From: Anaerolineae bacterium
GTDB lineage: Bacteria; Chloroflexota; Anaerolineae; Aggregatilineales; J027
Length of the DNA stretch: 64,000 nucleotides
Direction of reading: 5' to 3'
Assembly (NCBI GenBank): GCA_008933735.1
Contig: WBUL01000009.1
Location: 62,001-126,000 of the forward strand
The notes beneath the pieces are model-generated. The model was not told where the DNA came from. It worked only from the letters and a program-made list of their open reading frames with translations, and did not search any database. Shown one piece after another: positions 44,209 to 53,398 of the stretch (position 1 is its first letter; each line of letters opens with the position of its first letter). The translations under genes were made by a program, and so were the position numbers.

Positions 44209-46116
44209 GTACTGGATTTCCCCTGTCTGGCGGGTATCGTAGCCGGGCTGCTGCCCAAGCGCACGTCGAAATTCGGGATCACGCAGGATGTCAAGAAGAT
44301 GCTGCACATGTGCAAGATGTTCTGCGGGGATCACCAGGTCGTAGCGTTCCCACCCTACTGGAATAAAATCCAACTCCAGGGCTAGCGCCGCGCTCCGTAC
44401 CCCTAATCCGCAGTCAGCCATACCCGAAGCCACTGCCGCCGCAACCGCCAGATGGGTATATTCCTCATGGTCGTATCCGGCGATTTGCTCTGGCAAAAGC
44501 CCGCGCTTTTGCAGCTCATAATCCAGCAGAATCCGTGTTCCTGCTCCTTTTTGACGATTCACATAGCGCACACGCAGCAGATCATCGAAAGTACGAATTT
44601 GCTGAGGATTTCCTGGGGCAACCATGAATCCCTGCTCCCGGTGGGCAAAAGTGACCAGTTGAAGGGGAGCGTCCCGCAAATGCTGCTGCACATATGAAAG
44701 ATTGTATTCCCCCGTCCGGGTGTCCAGCAGATGGATTCCGGCCAGATGGGCTTCTTTGCGGCGCAGCGCGACTACCCCACCCAGCGACCCTACATTCGAG
44801 GAAACCAATCGTTCGGTGGGGTAGCGCGTGGTTAAAAACTGTGCCAGCAAATCCAGCATAGGATCGTGACTGCCCATTGCCAGTACCGTGTTCTGGATCA
44901 ATTCCATGGGGCGATACAGAATCACCTCGATGGTCTGCCCGATGTCCACGCCTTCGCTGAAACGGGGAATATGGGCTAAACCATCCGCCCGCACCAGCGA
45001 GGTAATCACCCCTGCGCCCCGACTCAACGGACTTGCCAGCAGACGGTCGCCCACTTGCGCCAGCATGACTCGCACAAAATCATCATCTCCGGTGGGAGAG
45101 GTCATTTTTCGTGTGATGGTAGCATCGACACGCAAGCGCGGATCCGAACCACTGCCCAGCCAATGCGCGAGAAGCGGCTGAATAAAAATTTCGCCCGTCA
45201 GCGCAGCACTGACCGGATACCCCGGCACGCCAATAACCGGAATCCCATCCACAATCCCGATGATCACCGGATGCCCCGGACGAACCGCTACACCATGCAC
45301 CAACAGGCTGCCCAAGTCGCGCACCACTGCCGCCGTAAAATCCCTGCTCCCCGCTGATGACCCGGAAAGAATCAGGATCAAATCCGGTCTTTCCTTGACG
45401 GCATCCTGTAAGGCGGCGCGAATCTGGTCTCGCTCGTCGGGAATAATGTCCATGACATGCCCGATTCCGCCTACCTCGGCAATCTGGCCGCATAAAACCA
45501 GGCTGTTATATTCGATGATCTGCCCTGGCTGCGGTGTTTGGGTGACAGGGATTAACTCGCTGCCTGTTGGGATGAGAATCACACGTGGTTTGCGCCGTAC
45601 CCGGATCATATGATGTCCGCAGCCCGCAGCAGCTCCCAGATCAACAGGGCGGATTTTGTGATTGGCGGGCAGCACCAGTTCGGTAGCGACCATATCTTCG
45701 CCCATGAGCCGGATATGCTGCCAGGGGGCAACCGCCGCCCGAATTTCGATCTCATCTGGAACTGGATGCTGCACATCTTCGATCATAATAACCGCGTTGG
45801 TATCTGGTGGAAGCGGTGCACCCGTATTCACCGGATGCGCCCGCCCGCCAATTTTGAGCCGCACCGGACGGGTTTCTGTCGCGTTAAGGGTGTCTTTTGC
45901 CTGTACCGCGTAACCGTCCATTGCGGCGGAATGGTAATGCGGCGAGGAGACTTTCGCCCAGAGGGGTTCAGCCGTGATACGCCCCAACGCTTCAGTCAGT
46001 GGGAGGGTTTCGCCCGCCAGTGGTTCCCATTTACCCGCCTCACGCAGCGCCATTTCCAACCGCCGCCGGGCCTCATCCAGGGGAATATCTTCAAGATAAA
46101 TGTTGCGTTCCGTCAT
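44200..46116 (-). CDS. MoeA-like molybdopterin molybdenumtransferase with C-terminal substrate-binding (PBP-like) domain
   Basis: 638 residues. The MoeA part (1 to about 405) shows AMDGYAVQAKDT, GAPLPPDTNAVIMIED, ILSGSSAGSRDFTAAVV and GVPGYPVSAALTGEIF. After about 410 comes a domain of the LysR/periplasmic-binding type (LAMGSHDPMLDLLAQFL, RYVNRQKGAGTRILLDYEL, SGMADCGLGVRSAALALEL), as in the moeA fusions of many anaerobes. MoeA inserts molybdenum or tungsten into the adenylylated pterin; the extra domain may sense oxyanion or cofactor. It is the last gene of the formate dehydrogenase operon; its ATG overlaps the previous moeA by four bases. Confidence 0.92.
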   Translation of the reverse strand: MTERNIYLEDIPLDEARRRLEMALREAGKWEPLAGETLPLTEALGRITAEPLWAKVSSPHYHSAAMDGYAVQAKDTLNATETRPVRLKIGGRAHPVNTGAPLPPDTNAVIMIEDVQHPVPDEIEIRAAVAPWQHIRLMGEDMVATELVLPANHKIRPVDLGAAAGCGHHMIRVRRKPRVILIPTGSELIPVTQTPQPGQIIEYNSLVLCGQIAEVGGIGHVMDIIPDERDQIRAALQDAVKERPDLILILSGSSAGSRDFTAAVVRDLGSLLVHGVAVRPGHPVIIGIVDGIPVIGVPGYPVSAALTGEIFIQPLLAHWLGSGSDPRLRVDATITRKMTSPTGDDDFVRVMLAQVGDRLLASPLSRGAGVITSLVRADGLAHIPRFSEGVDIGQTIEVILYRPMELIQNTVLAMGSHDPMLDLLAQFLTTRYPTERLVSSNVGSLGGVVALRRKEAHLAGIHLLDTRTGEYNLSYVQQHLRDAPLQLVTFAHREQGFMVAPGNPQQIRTFDDLLRVRYVNRQKGAGTRILLDYELQKRGLLPEQIAGYDHEEYTHLAVAAAVASGMADCGLGVRSAALALELDFIPVGWERYDLVIPAEHLAHVQHLLDILRDPEFRRALGQQPGYDTRQTGEIQYKK

Positions 46117-47342
46117 AAGAGAAATACTTCAACTTCTGTTCCTGCAAGGATTCCGTTGCTATTGAGCGGTACAGATACCAGCCCATCGGCTCGTATCAGG
46201 GTATAAATCAGATTCGATTTGCCGAATACGGGTTCAGCCAACCAGCCCCTCTCTTTTGCGGTGAGTTTTACGGGGATAGTATCCTCACGTCCGGTTGTGG
46301 AGGCAAGGTTGCGGGTCAGAATCGCTCTAATTGTGGCAATGGGTTTTAAGGTTTTTCCCACGGCATGGTGGATCAGAGGAATCAGAATCTGACGTGCCAC
46401 CAGCATTGCAGAAACCGGATTCCCCGGCAGTCCAATCACTGGTTTGTTCTCACACACAGCAAGGATTGTTGGCTTACCGGGTTTGACAGCCAGACCGTGC
46501 TGCAAAACCCCCGGCTTGCCGAGGGTCTCAATCACCTGGCGGGTCAGATCGCGGGTGGAAACCGAGCTCCCCGCTGTCATAACCAGCATATCCACCTGAT
46601 GGAAGCCTGCCTGGGCGTGAGCAAGATAGTCGTCCAGAGTATCGCGTGCGATACCAAGCAAGACGGGTTCGCCGCCTGCTTCCTCAATCATTGACGCCAG
46701 GATATGAGCATTAATGTCTCGGATTTGTCCGGAAGCCGGATTTTCTTCCGGCGTAACCAGCTCATCACCGCAGCTTAGGATGCCCACACGCGGCGGGGTT
46801 ACCAGTTCGATTTCCAGAAGGCCGACGGCGAGCAGGCCGCCGATGTCCTGAGGGCGGAGGGTATGACCGGCAGGCAAAATGATTTCGCCACGATCCACAT
46901 CTTCACCGACCTGAATTACATTTTCCCCTGGCGCGACGGGGGCAAGAACCTCAATTTCATGGTCGCTGTAAGGCTGCGTTTTTTCAACCATCACCACAGC
47001 ATCCGCTCCCGGTGGCAGCATTCCCCCGGTATGGATTTCTATCGCCTGGCCGGATCTTAAGGCCATTTCGGCGGCGGCCCCCATCGGGATTATCCCGGTA
47101 CAGATCAGATAAGCAGGTAACGACTGAGATGCACCAAAGGTGTCGGCTGCACGCACCGCATAACCATCAACGGTACTGCGCGGGAAGGTGGGCAGATCAA
47201 GCGGCGAATAGACTTCTGCTGCCAGCACGCGCCCCAAAGCCTGACGGGGGTCGGCGGTTTCAGTGCGTAGCTGCGGCTTCCAATAGGATAAAAGGCGGTC
47301 TAAAGCGGCCTGAACAGGTTGAACATTAAAAAATTCGGGCAT
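46113..47342 (-). CDS. moeA: MoeA-type molybdopterin molybdenumtransferase
   Basis: 409 residues from the ATG at 47342, which overlaps the fdhD stop as TAATG. TVDGYAVRAADT, GMLPPGADAVVMVEKT, VMTAGSSVSTRDLTRQV and GLPGNPVSAMLVARQ are the four usual MoeA boxes. It is the plain paralogue of the following fusion; such pairs are often thought to divide Mo and W, or insertion and release, but this cannot be read from the sequence. Confidence 0.93.
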   Translation of the reverse strand: MPEFFNVQPVQAALDRLLSYWKPQLRTETADPRQALGRVLAAEVYSPLDLPTFPRSTVDGYAVRAADTFGASQSLPAYLICTGIIPMGAAAEMALRSGQAIEIHTGGMLPPGADAVVMVEKTQPYSDHEIEVLAPVAPGENVIQVGEDVDRGEIILPAGHTLRPQDIGGLLAVGLLEIELVTPPRVGILSCGDELVTPEENPASGQIRDINAHILASMIEEAGGEPVLLGIARDTLDDYLAHAQAGFHQVDMLVMTAGSSVSTRDLTRQVIETLGKPGVLQHGLAVKPGKPTILAVCENKPVIGLPGNPVSAMLVARQILIPLIHHAVGKTLKPIATIRAILTRNLASTTGREDTIPVKLTAKERGWLAEPVFGKSNLIYTLIRADGLVSVPLNSNGILAGTEVEVFLL

Positions 47343-48112
47343 TACAGACCAAGCCGGTGGGGGTGGGTGTAGATCCGCATGGAATCGCGCCGGACGTAGC
47401 CGACAATACACATATTCCACGCCTGGGCCAGGTTCACGGCGATGCTGGTCGGGGCGGTGCGGCTGGCAACAACCGGAATTTCCATCCGCCGCGCTTTATT
47501 CAGCATTTCCGAGCTGATTCGCCCACTGGTCAGCAGCAGGCAGTCACGAGCAACAATTCCTGCTTGAAGAGCTTTTCCGGCGATTTTGTCCACCGCGTTG
47601 TGGCGCCCAACATCCTCGGCGCTGACAAGCAGTTTTTCTGTATCACCCAGAATCGCGGTATGGACACCACGCACCAGAGCGTATAAACGCGCCGAAGCCT
47701 GCAAATCACGCATTCGATCAAAAATGACCTCTGGCGTGGTTGAAAAATCGGAGTCCAGGGCTGGATAGCTTTCGGTCAAATATTGCAGGGTGACTCCGCC
47801 CCCGCAGCCCGAAGTCAGAATCATCCGGCGCGGCGGAGAAAAATCTCGCTGTTTGAGCAGCACATCAACCGCTGTGCCCATCGTATTGACTTTGACCAGC
47901 CCGACTTCCTCAAGTGTTTCGATGACACCTTCGGTATAGAGAAATCCGAGCGCCAGCGCTTCCTGGTCGAGTGGGCTGCACATGACCGTAGCGAGTTCCT
48001 GTCCGTTGATGTAGAGACTGACCAGCGTTTCCTCTATGACGCCTCCATCAACAGGCTCAGTGTGCTGCTGATCGACCTGCCAGTAGGTGTAAGGAACTGC
48101 GCCTTTGTCCAT
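47342..48112 (-). CDS. fdhD: FdhD, formate dehydrogenase sulfurtransferase accessory protein
   Basis: 256 residues. LILTSGCGGG-type Cys motif (MILTSGCGGGVTLQYL), VHTAILGDTEKLLVSAEDVGRHNAVDKIAG and LLTSGRISSEMLNKA are FdhD signatures. The protein passes sulfur from a Cys desulfurase to the molybdenum cofactor before it enters FdhA. It begins at the base next to the ferredoxin-like gene stop, with GAGG upstream. Confidence 0.93.
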   Translation of the reverse strand: MDKGAVPYTYWQVDQQHTEPVDGGVIEETLVSLYINGQELATVMCSPLDQEALALGFLYTEGVIETLEEVGLVKVNTMGTAVDVLLKQRDFSPPRRMILTSGCGGGVTLQYLTESYPALDSDFSTTPEVIFDRMRDLQASARLYALVRGVHTAILGDTEKLLVSAEDVGRHNAVDKIAGKALQAGIVARDCLLLTSGRISSEMLNKARRMEIPVVASRTAPTSIAVNLAQAWNMCIVGYVRRDSMRIYTHPHRLGL

Positions 48113-48820
48113 TTAGGCCTCGTCAGAAGTTTTACGGCGGCGCGGCTGGCGGGTAGCCTGACGGATTTCCTCCGCACTCCATCCCTGCTGCAAGCCAAAT
48201 TCAATCTTAGGTTTGAGCGCCCCCGTTGGGCAAACGCCAATACACTGACCGCAAAATACGCACGGCGAATCCGGCATGGGAATCTCATAGGCGGTGGCTA
48301 CGTGGGTGTGAAAGCCCCGTTCGCCCAACGTCAGCGCGAAGGTGTATTGAGCGTCGTCGGCACAGACCTGCACGCAGCGCCAGCACAACACACACTGGCT
48401 GTAATCACGCATGTAGAAGGGATTGTCATCCAGAATCGAAAATTCTCGCCTTTTCGCTTCCGGGAAGCGCTCCGGCACGGCGCTGTATTCATGCATCATG
48501 TCCTGAATGGCGGGAGCCTCACTCAAATCAACGGCTGAATCGAGCATTTCTAAAATGGTACGGCGGCTGCGTTCCACGCGGGAATTTCGGGTTTCCACTT
48601 TTGAGCCGTCCTGACAGGCGGCGATACAGGCGGGTTGCAGCAGCCTTCCCCCGTTAACGTCCACTACACAGATGCGGCATAGACCGTTTGCAGTTGTGGC
48701 ATCGTGATAACAAATGACCGGAATCTCTTTTTCCAGCATTCGCGCCGCTTCCAGGATGGTCGTCCCTTCGGGTACGGTTGTTTCTACACCGTCGATAGTA
48801 AGCGTGACTGTTCTGGTCAT
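48113..48820 (-). CDS. HoxU/NuoG-N-like ferredoxin subunit of NAD-dependent formate dehydrogenase
   Basis: 235 residues. An N-terminal 2Fe-2S domain ([18 protein letters not shown], then PACIAAC) is followed by a His/Cys-type linker and two 4Fe-4S motifs [11 protein letters not shown] and [11 protein letters not shown]. This architecture links the catalytic subunit FdhA to the NuoF-like flavin subunit. The ATG overlaps the flavin subunit stop (ATGA). The tail is basic ([12 protein letters not shown]). Confidence 0.9.
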   Translation of the reverse strand: MTRTVTLTIDGVETTVPEGTTILEAARMLEKEIPVICYHDATTANGLCRICVVDVNGGRLLQPACIAACQDGSKVETRNSRVERSRRTILEMLDSAVDLSEAPAIQDMMHEYSAVPERFPEAKRREFSILDDNPFYMRDYSQCVLCWRCVQVCADDAQYTFALTLGERGFHTHVATAYEIPMPDSPCVFCGQCIGVCPTGALKPKIEFGLQQGWSAEEIRQATRQPRRRKTSDEA

Positions 48821-50529
48821 TGCGACAATCCTTTGTTTTCAGGGATCAGGTCAGGCCACTTGGTCAGCGCACTGAGCACCGCAGAGGCCGCCGTTTGCCC
48901 CAGTCCACACAGCGAGGCTTCGGTCATGGTGAGGCCAATATCGATTAAACGCTGGCTGTCACCCGCGCAGGGATGGTCAGCGCGTTCCAGAATTTCCATC
49001 TGGCGCTGCGTCCCCAACTGGCATGGAAAACACTTTCCGCAGCTTTCATGCTGGAAAAATCGCGCCAGCCGCCGTAATACATCCCGCAAATCGACTGTGT
49101 CATTAAACACCATAATCGCGCCTGACCCGAAGGTGCTGCCAATATTTCGCAGGTGTTCAAAGGTCAGCGGCACCTCAATTTCATCTGGTTTCAGGAATGT
49201 TCCCGCCGCGCCGCCCATGAGAACCGCTTGCAGTTCCCCCACCATCCCGCCGCAGTGATGCTCCAGCAGGGAGCGTAAGGTTGTGCCGGGGAGAATTTCG
49301 TATACACCGGGGCGCTGAACATGCCCACTCACCGAAACGAGTTTAGTCCCGGTGCTTTTTTCTGTGCCATGCTGCCTGAACCATTCCGCACCGTGAATGA
49401 CAATGCCCGGAATCGCGCAGAGCGTTTCAACATTATTCACAACCGTCGGTTTGCCAAATAAACCGTAAGTGGTTGGATAAGGAGGTTTGACCCGTGGAAA
49501 ACCGCGTTTACCCTCAATAGCTTCAAACAGGGCTGTTTCTTCGCCACAGATATACGCCCCTGCGCCGCGCCGAATTTCTACCTGGAATGAAAAATCGCTC
49601 CCCATGATCTTACTGCCGAGAATATTCACCGCTTCTGCTTCTGCGATGGCATTCGCAAGGCGCCCGGTGGCTTCAGGGTATTCTCCACGAATAAAGATAT
49701 AACCTTTGTTTGCACCAATGGCGTAGGCACACAGTGCCATTCCCTCTAAAAGCAGATGTGGATTGCCCTCCATCAGCACCCGATCTTTAAACGTGCCGGG
49801 TTCGCTTTCGTCCGCGTTGCAGACCAGATAATACTGCTCTGATGGCGTCTGGCGGGTAAATTTCCATTTTAATCCGGTGGAGAATGCCGCCCCACCCCGT
49901 CCAATCAGCCCGGATTTTTCCACAGCGTCGATTAATGCTTCAGGCTGCATGAAAAAAATGGCTTTTCGCAGTGCATCGTAGTGGCCATAGTATTTCAAAG
50001 CCATCGGTTCATGGTTATCCATACGGTCGAGTAATACCTGGTGTCCACCGCCGAAAACCATGCCATAATACGAAACAGGTTGTCCATTCAACAGGTCATT
50101 CGCTTTTTTGACCTTCCCGACCGCCATTTCTCCGACACCGCGCTGGCTAAGCAGTGATGCGGGGGCATGTTCGCACATCCCTAAACAGGTGGTGTGTTCA
50201 ACGGTGTACTGGCCGTCTCCTGTGGTTTCGCCGTGCTGGATACCGAGGGTATGGCACAGCTCATGCAGAATCTCATCCGCCCCTGCTAATCCACAGGAAG
50301 GATCGGTGCATATCCGGATAATTCTTTCGCCCGTAGGCTGGTCATGAAACAGACTGTAGAAAGTGATTACGCCATAAATATCGGCTTCTGGCACATGCAG
50401 AGTATGGGAAATCGCATGAACAGCTTCTGGATCAATATAGCCAAAAGCGGTTTGTACCTCCCAGAGGATGGGAAGTAACGCATCCCGCTTCCGATTTTCG
50501 TAACGGGATAAGATGTCTTCCAGAGTCAT
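48817..50529 (-). CDS. NuoE-NuoF fusion, NADH-binding flavin subunit of formate dehydrogenase
   Basis: 570 residues. Residues 1 to about 150 are the NuoE-type thioredoxin-like 2Fe-2S domain ([20 protein letters not shown]). Residues from about 165 are Nuo[31 protein letters not shown] and [17 protein letters not shown] bind FMN and NADH, and [12 protein letters not shown] with a later SLCGLG bind 4Fe-4S. The same fusion occurs in FdsB and some hydrogenases. It transfers electrons from formate to NAD, or the reverse. It lies 15 bases after mobA. Confidence 0.94.
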   Translation of the reverse strand: MTLEDILSRYENRKRDALLPILWEVQTAFGYIDPEAVHAISHTLHVPEADIYGVITFYSLFHDQPTGERIIRICTDPSCGLAGADEILHELCHTLGIQHGETTGDGQYTVEHTTCLGMCEHAPASLLSQRGVGEMAVGKVKKANDLLNGQPVSYYGMVFGGGHQVLLDRMDNHEPMALKYYGHYDALRKAIFFMQPEALIDAVEKSGLIGRGGAAFSTGLKWKFTRQTPSEQYYLVCNADESEPGTFKDRVLMEGNPHLLLEGMALCAYAIGANKGYIFIRGEYPEATGRLANAIAEAEAVNILGSKIMGSDFSFQVEIRRGAGAYICGEETALFEAIEGKRGFPRVKPPYPTTYGLFGKPTVVNNVETLCAIPGIVIHGAEWFRQHGTEKSTGTKLVSVSGHVQRPGVYEILPGTTLRSLLEHHCGGMVGELQAVLMGGAAGTFLKPDEIEVPLTFEHLRNIGSTFGSGAIMVFNDTVDLRDVLRRLARFFQHESCGKCFPCQLGTQRQMEILERADHPCAGDSQRLIDIGLTMTEASLCGLGQTAASAVLSALTKWPDLIPENKGLSQ

Positions 50530-50544
50530 TGAAAAATCCTTTAG

Positions 50545-51132
50545 TCACAGTAATTGGCGGGCCTGTTCCAGTTCTTCCGGTGTATTAACGTTAAAAAAGG
50601 ACAGCCCTTTGGGGTCAAATGGCTGGTATTCCGGTTCGTCGATATAACGCACATGTACCGACTCGTAAAACCCCATCACTTTGAGGCGATCCGCATCCAG
50701 ACGCTGGCGAATCGGGTCTAAGCAGGTTTTGCCATAGACTGCGTGCAGCCCCTGCGGGTATTGGTCTACACGCGGCACCACCACATCAAATCCGTCACGC
50801 AGGGAAAGCATGTATTTGAGCAGGTCTGCGCTTACAAAGGGCATATCACACGCCAATGTTAACGTGTAGGGATTCTGGCTGTAGTAAATTGCCGTATAAA
50901 TCCCTCCCAATGACCCTTTATCCGGCAGTACATCCCCGACCATAGGCAGGTTCAGATGGGCGTACTCATCCGGACGATTGGTAATGAGCAGGGTTTCTGC
51001 CTGCCCTATGTCGGTCACCCGCTGAATCAGATGTTCAATGACGGGTTTGCCCCCAATTTCCACAAACGATTTGTCCGTTCCCATTCGAGAACTTTTGCCA
51101 CCTGCGATGATGGCAACCGTAAATCCATTCAT
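50545..51132 (-). CDS. mobA: MobA, molybdopterin guanylyltransferase
   Basis: 195 residues. AIIAGGKSSRMGTDKSFVEIGG is split here as AIIAGGKSSRMGTDKSF and GGKPVIEHLI, the GTP-binding loop of MobA; LACDMPFVSADLL is the second conserved box. It attaches GMP to molybdopterin to give the bis-MGD cofactor needed by FdhA. The ATG at 51132 overlaps the fdhA stop as TGATG; an upstream TTG is less likely. Confidence 0.9.
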   Translation of the reverse strand: MNGFTVAIIAGGKSSRMGTDKSFVEIGGKPVIEHLIQRVTDIGQAETLLITNRPDEYAHLNLPMVGDVLPDKGSLGGIYTAIYYSQNPYTLTLACDMPFVSADLLKYMLSLRDGFDVVVPRVDQYPQGLHAVYGKTCLDPIRQRLDADRLKVMGFYESVHVRYIDEPEYQPFDPKGLSFFNVNTPEELEQARQLL

Positions 51133-53279
51133 CAATGAACGTAGTGATTTGGCTCTTTGATCGCGCCGCGATCTTCCAGGGGAATTTCCGTGCCCTCGCG
51201 CTGCGGAGGCTCAGCTTTCCGCAGCCTGACCGCGCAAACCTTAAAATCCGGAATCTTAGCACGAGGATCCACCTTATCCAGCGTGAGCAAATTGGCGGCA
51301 GCCTCGACAAAGTGGAAAGGCAAAAAGACCGTTCCGACCGGGGAGCGCCCGGTCACCATGGCCCGGCAGATCACCTGACCCCGCCGCGAAGCAACTTCTA
51401 CCCAATCGCCAGAAATAAGCCCCAGTTGATGGGCGTCGTCCGGGTGCATTTCCAGAATCGGTTCAGGGAAAATTTCATCCAGTTTGGAGTTTCGGGTCAT
51501 CGTGCCACCATGCCAGTGAAACAGCACCCGCCCTGTGGAGAGATGATAGGGATAGGCTTCGTCCGGCTGTTCGCTTTCAGAACCATAATCCAGCGCCCAG
51601 AATTTACCTCTGCCGCTGGGAAAGTCATGTTCAAACAGATAGGGTGTGCCGGGGTGGTCGAGGTCAGGGCACGGCCAGTGAACACCACCTTCGCGTTCCA
51701 ACCGTTCATACGTAATGCCGTAAAAATCCGGCGTGACCTCCCGCATTTCTTCCCAGATTTCTTCTGCACTCCGGTAGTCAAACCCGGCGCTGTACGACAC
51801 ACCAAGCCGTTTTTCCATGCGTCTGGCCAGATCGCACACAATCTCCCAGTCCGAACGGGATTCTCCGACAGGCGCGAGCGCGTGCCGGATGCGCTGTACG
51901 CGGCGGTCACTGTTGGTAAAAGTACCCTCTTTTTCGGCAAAGCTGACAGCGGGGAGAATCACATCTGCCAGTTCGCCTGTTTCATTCATAAAAATATCAA
52001 TACAGACCATAAAGTCGAGATTTTCGATGGCGTGCTGAGCGTGAGCCAGATTAGGCTCGCTCATCATGGGATTTTCCCCCATCACCACCATTGCCCGGAT
52101 TTTGCCCAACAGAGCCCCATCAACCATTTCCGTCACGGTCAGGCCAGGGTTGGATGGTAAATCGGTGTGCCAGATCTGCTCAAATTTCCCCCGTATTTCG
52201 GGGTCGGTCACTTTTTGATAGGCGGTGTAGACGTTCGGCAGGCCGCCGCTGTCCGAGCAGCCCTGTACATTATTTTGACCCCGCAGCGGATTCAATCCAG
52301 TCCCCGGCTTGCCAACATGACCGGTCATCAGGGCCAGATTCGTGAGCGACAGGGCGTTATCGGTGCCATGTGTGCTCTGGCTGATACCCATGCCCCAGTA
52401 AAAAGCGGCGCGTTCGGCGGTAGCATAGAGGCGAGCCGCCTTACGAACAGCTTCCGCAGGAACACCGCTGACCTGTTCTGCCCATTCCGGCGTGAATTTT
52501 TCCAGCGATTCAATGTACTCCTGAAAACCTTCAGTACGGCTGCCAATGAATTCCTCGTTATACAGCTTTTCGGTCACAATGACGTGGGCCATTGCCTGGA
52601 AAACAGCCACATCTGTTCCGGGTTTCTGCCGCAGCCACAGGGTCGCAAAATCCGTTAATTCGATACGGCGCGGATCGACGACAATCAGTTTGGCGCCGTT
52701 CTGCCGCACCGCTTTTTTCAAAAACAAACTGATGACTGGATGCGTTTCTGTGGTGTTGCTGCCTGTGACAATGAATGTATCCAGATGCTCCATTTCCGCG
52801 ATGCTGTTGCTCATCGCGCTGGAACCAATGGCAAGCTGCAAACCCGTTACACTTCCCGCGTGGCACAAGCGGGCACAGTGGTCAACATTGTTGGTCTTCA
52901 TAACCGCCCGCACCCATTTCTGGAAAACGTAATTGTCCTCATTTGTGGCTTTGGCACTGGCGTAAGTTGCGATGCTGTCCCCGCCGCTTTCCTGGACAAT
53001 CTGGGTCAGTTTTGTGCTGACCAGGGTCAGCGCTTCTTCCCAACTGGCTTCGCGGAATGCACCGTTTTCCTTGATGAGCGGCCTGGTCAGGCGGCGCGGG
53101 TGGGTCGTGAAGTCCAGTCCGAAGCGACCTTTGACACACAAATTGCCGTAGTTGGGAGCGGAATCGAAGGGGGCAGTCACGCGGTAAATCATGTCAGTTT
53201 TGATGTGTAAGTTCATCTGGCAGCCCACGCCGCAGTAGGGACAGGTGGTTCGTACTACGCGGTCAGGAGCAAGAGGCAT
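51132..53279 (-). CDS. fdhA: Formate dehydrogenase catalytic (molybdopterin) subunit
   Basis: 715 residues from the ATG at 53279, chosen because GGGAG lies about eight bases before it; the frame upstream has only a TTG. CPYCGVGCQMNLHIKTD binds one 4Fe-4S cluster. Cys139 in ARLCHAGSVTGL stands where E. coli FdhF has selenocysteine 140, followed by His, so this is a Cys-type enzyme. GSNTTETHPVISLFL, RGQNNVQGCSDSG and the C-terminal DWVEVASRRGQV and FLPFHFVEAAAN bind bis-MGD. It oxidises formate, or reduces CO2, in the cytoplasm with the two Fe-S/flavin subunits encoded downstream. Confidence 0.94.
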   Translation of the reverse strand: MPLAPDRVVRTTCPYCGVGCQMNLHIKTDMIYRVTAPFDSAPNYGNLCVKGRFGLDFTTHPRRLTRPLIKENGAFREASWEEALTLVSTKLTQIVQESGGDSIATYASAKATNEDNYVFQKWVRAVMKTNNVDHCARLCHAGSVTGLQLAIGSSAMSNSIAEMEHLDTFIVTGSNTTETHPVISLFLKKAVRQNGAKLIVVDPRRIELTDFATLWLRQKPGTDVAVFQAMAHVIVTEKLYNEEFIGSRTEGFQEYIESLEKFTPEWAEQVSGVPAEAVRKAARLYATAERAAFYWGMGISQSTHGTDNALSLTNLALMTGHVGKPGTGLNPLRGQNNVQGCSDSGGLPNVYTAYQKVTDPEIRGKFEQIWHTDLPSNPGLTVTEMVDGALLGKIRAMVVMGENPMMSEPNLAHAQHAIENLDFMVCIDIFMNETGELADVILPAVSFAEKEGTFTNSDRRVQRIRHALAPVGESRSDWEIVCDLARRMEKRLGVSYSAGFDYRSAEEIWEEMREVTPDFYGITYERLEREGGVHWPCPDLDHPGTPYLFEHDFPSGRGKFWALDYGSESEQPDEAYPYHLSTGRVLFHWHGGTMTRNSKLDEIFPEPILEMHPDDAHQLGLISGDWVEVASRRGQVICRAMVTGRSPVGTVFLPFHFVEAAANLLTLDKVDPRAKIPDFKVCAVRLRKAEPPQREGTEIPLEDRGAIKEPNHYVH

Positions 53280-53315
53280 GGATCGTTCTCCCAAAACAAA
53301 AAGAAGGTTTTCCTT

Positions 53316-53344
53316 ACACTACCGTTTTTTTCGATTGAAGGCAA
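53316..53344 (-). promoter_or_regulatory. Candidate promoter of the formate dehydrogenase operon
   Basis: On the minus strand TTGCCT (complement of 53339-53344) and TAGTGT (complement of 53316-53321) are 17 bases apart, about 40 bases before the fdhA ATG and after the terminator of the giant gene. Match to consensus is moderate and judged by eye. Confidence 0.28.
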
Positions 53345-53353
53345 GCAGCGGGC

Positions 53354-53386
53354 AAAAAAAGAGGGCATTTCCTTTCGGAAACACCC
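53354..53386 (-). terminator. Rho-independent terminator with GAAA loop after the giant sortase-fused gene
   Basis: On the minus strand ten pairs (53363-53372 with 53377-53386, two G-U wobbles) close a GAAA tetraloop and are followed by a T-rich run. It starts about 13 bases after the stop at 53399. Confidence 0.92.
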
Positions 53387-53398
53387 CCTGATGTTTTC

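Noticed and set aside
52863-52865. Possible selenocysteine codon in the formate dehydrogenase
   Set aside because: The codon at the Sec position is TGC (Cys139), not TGA, and no in-frame TGA interrupts the gene.
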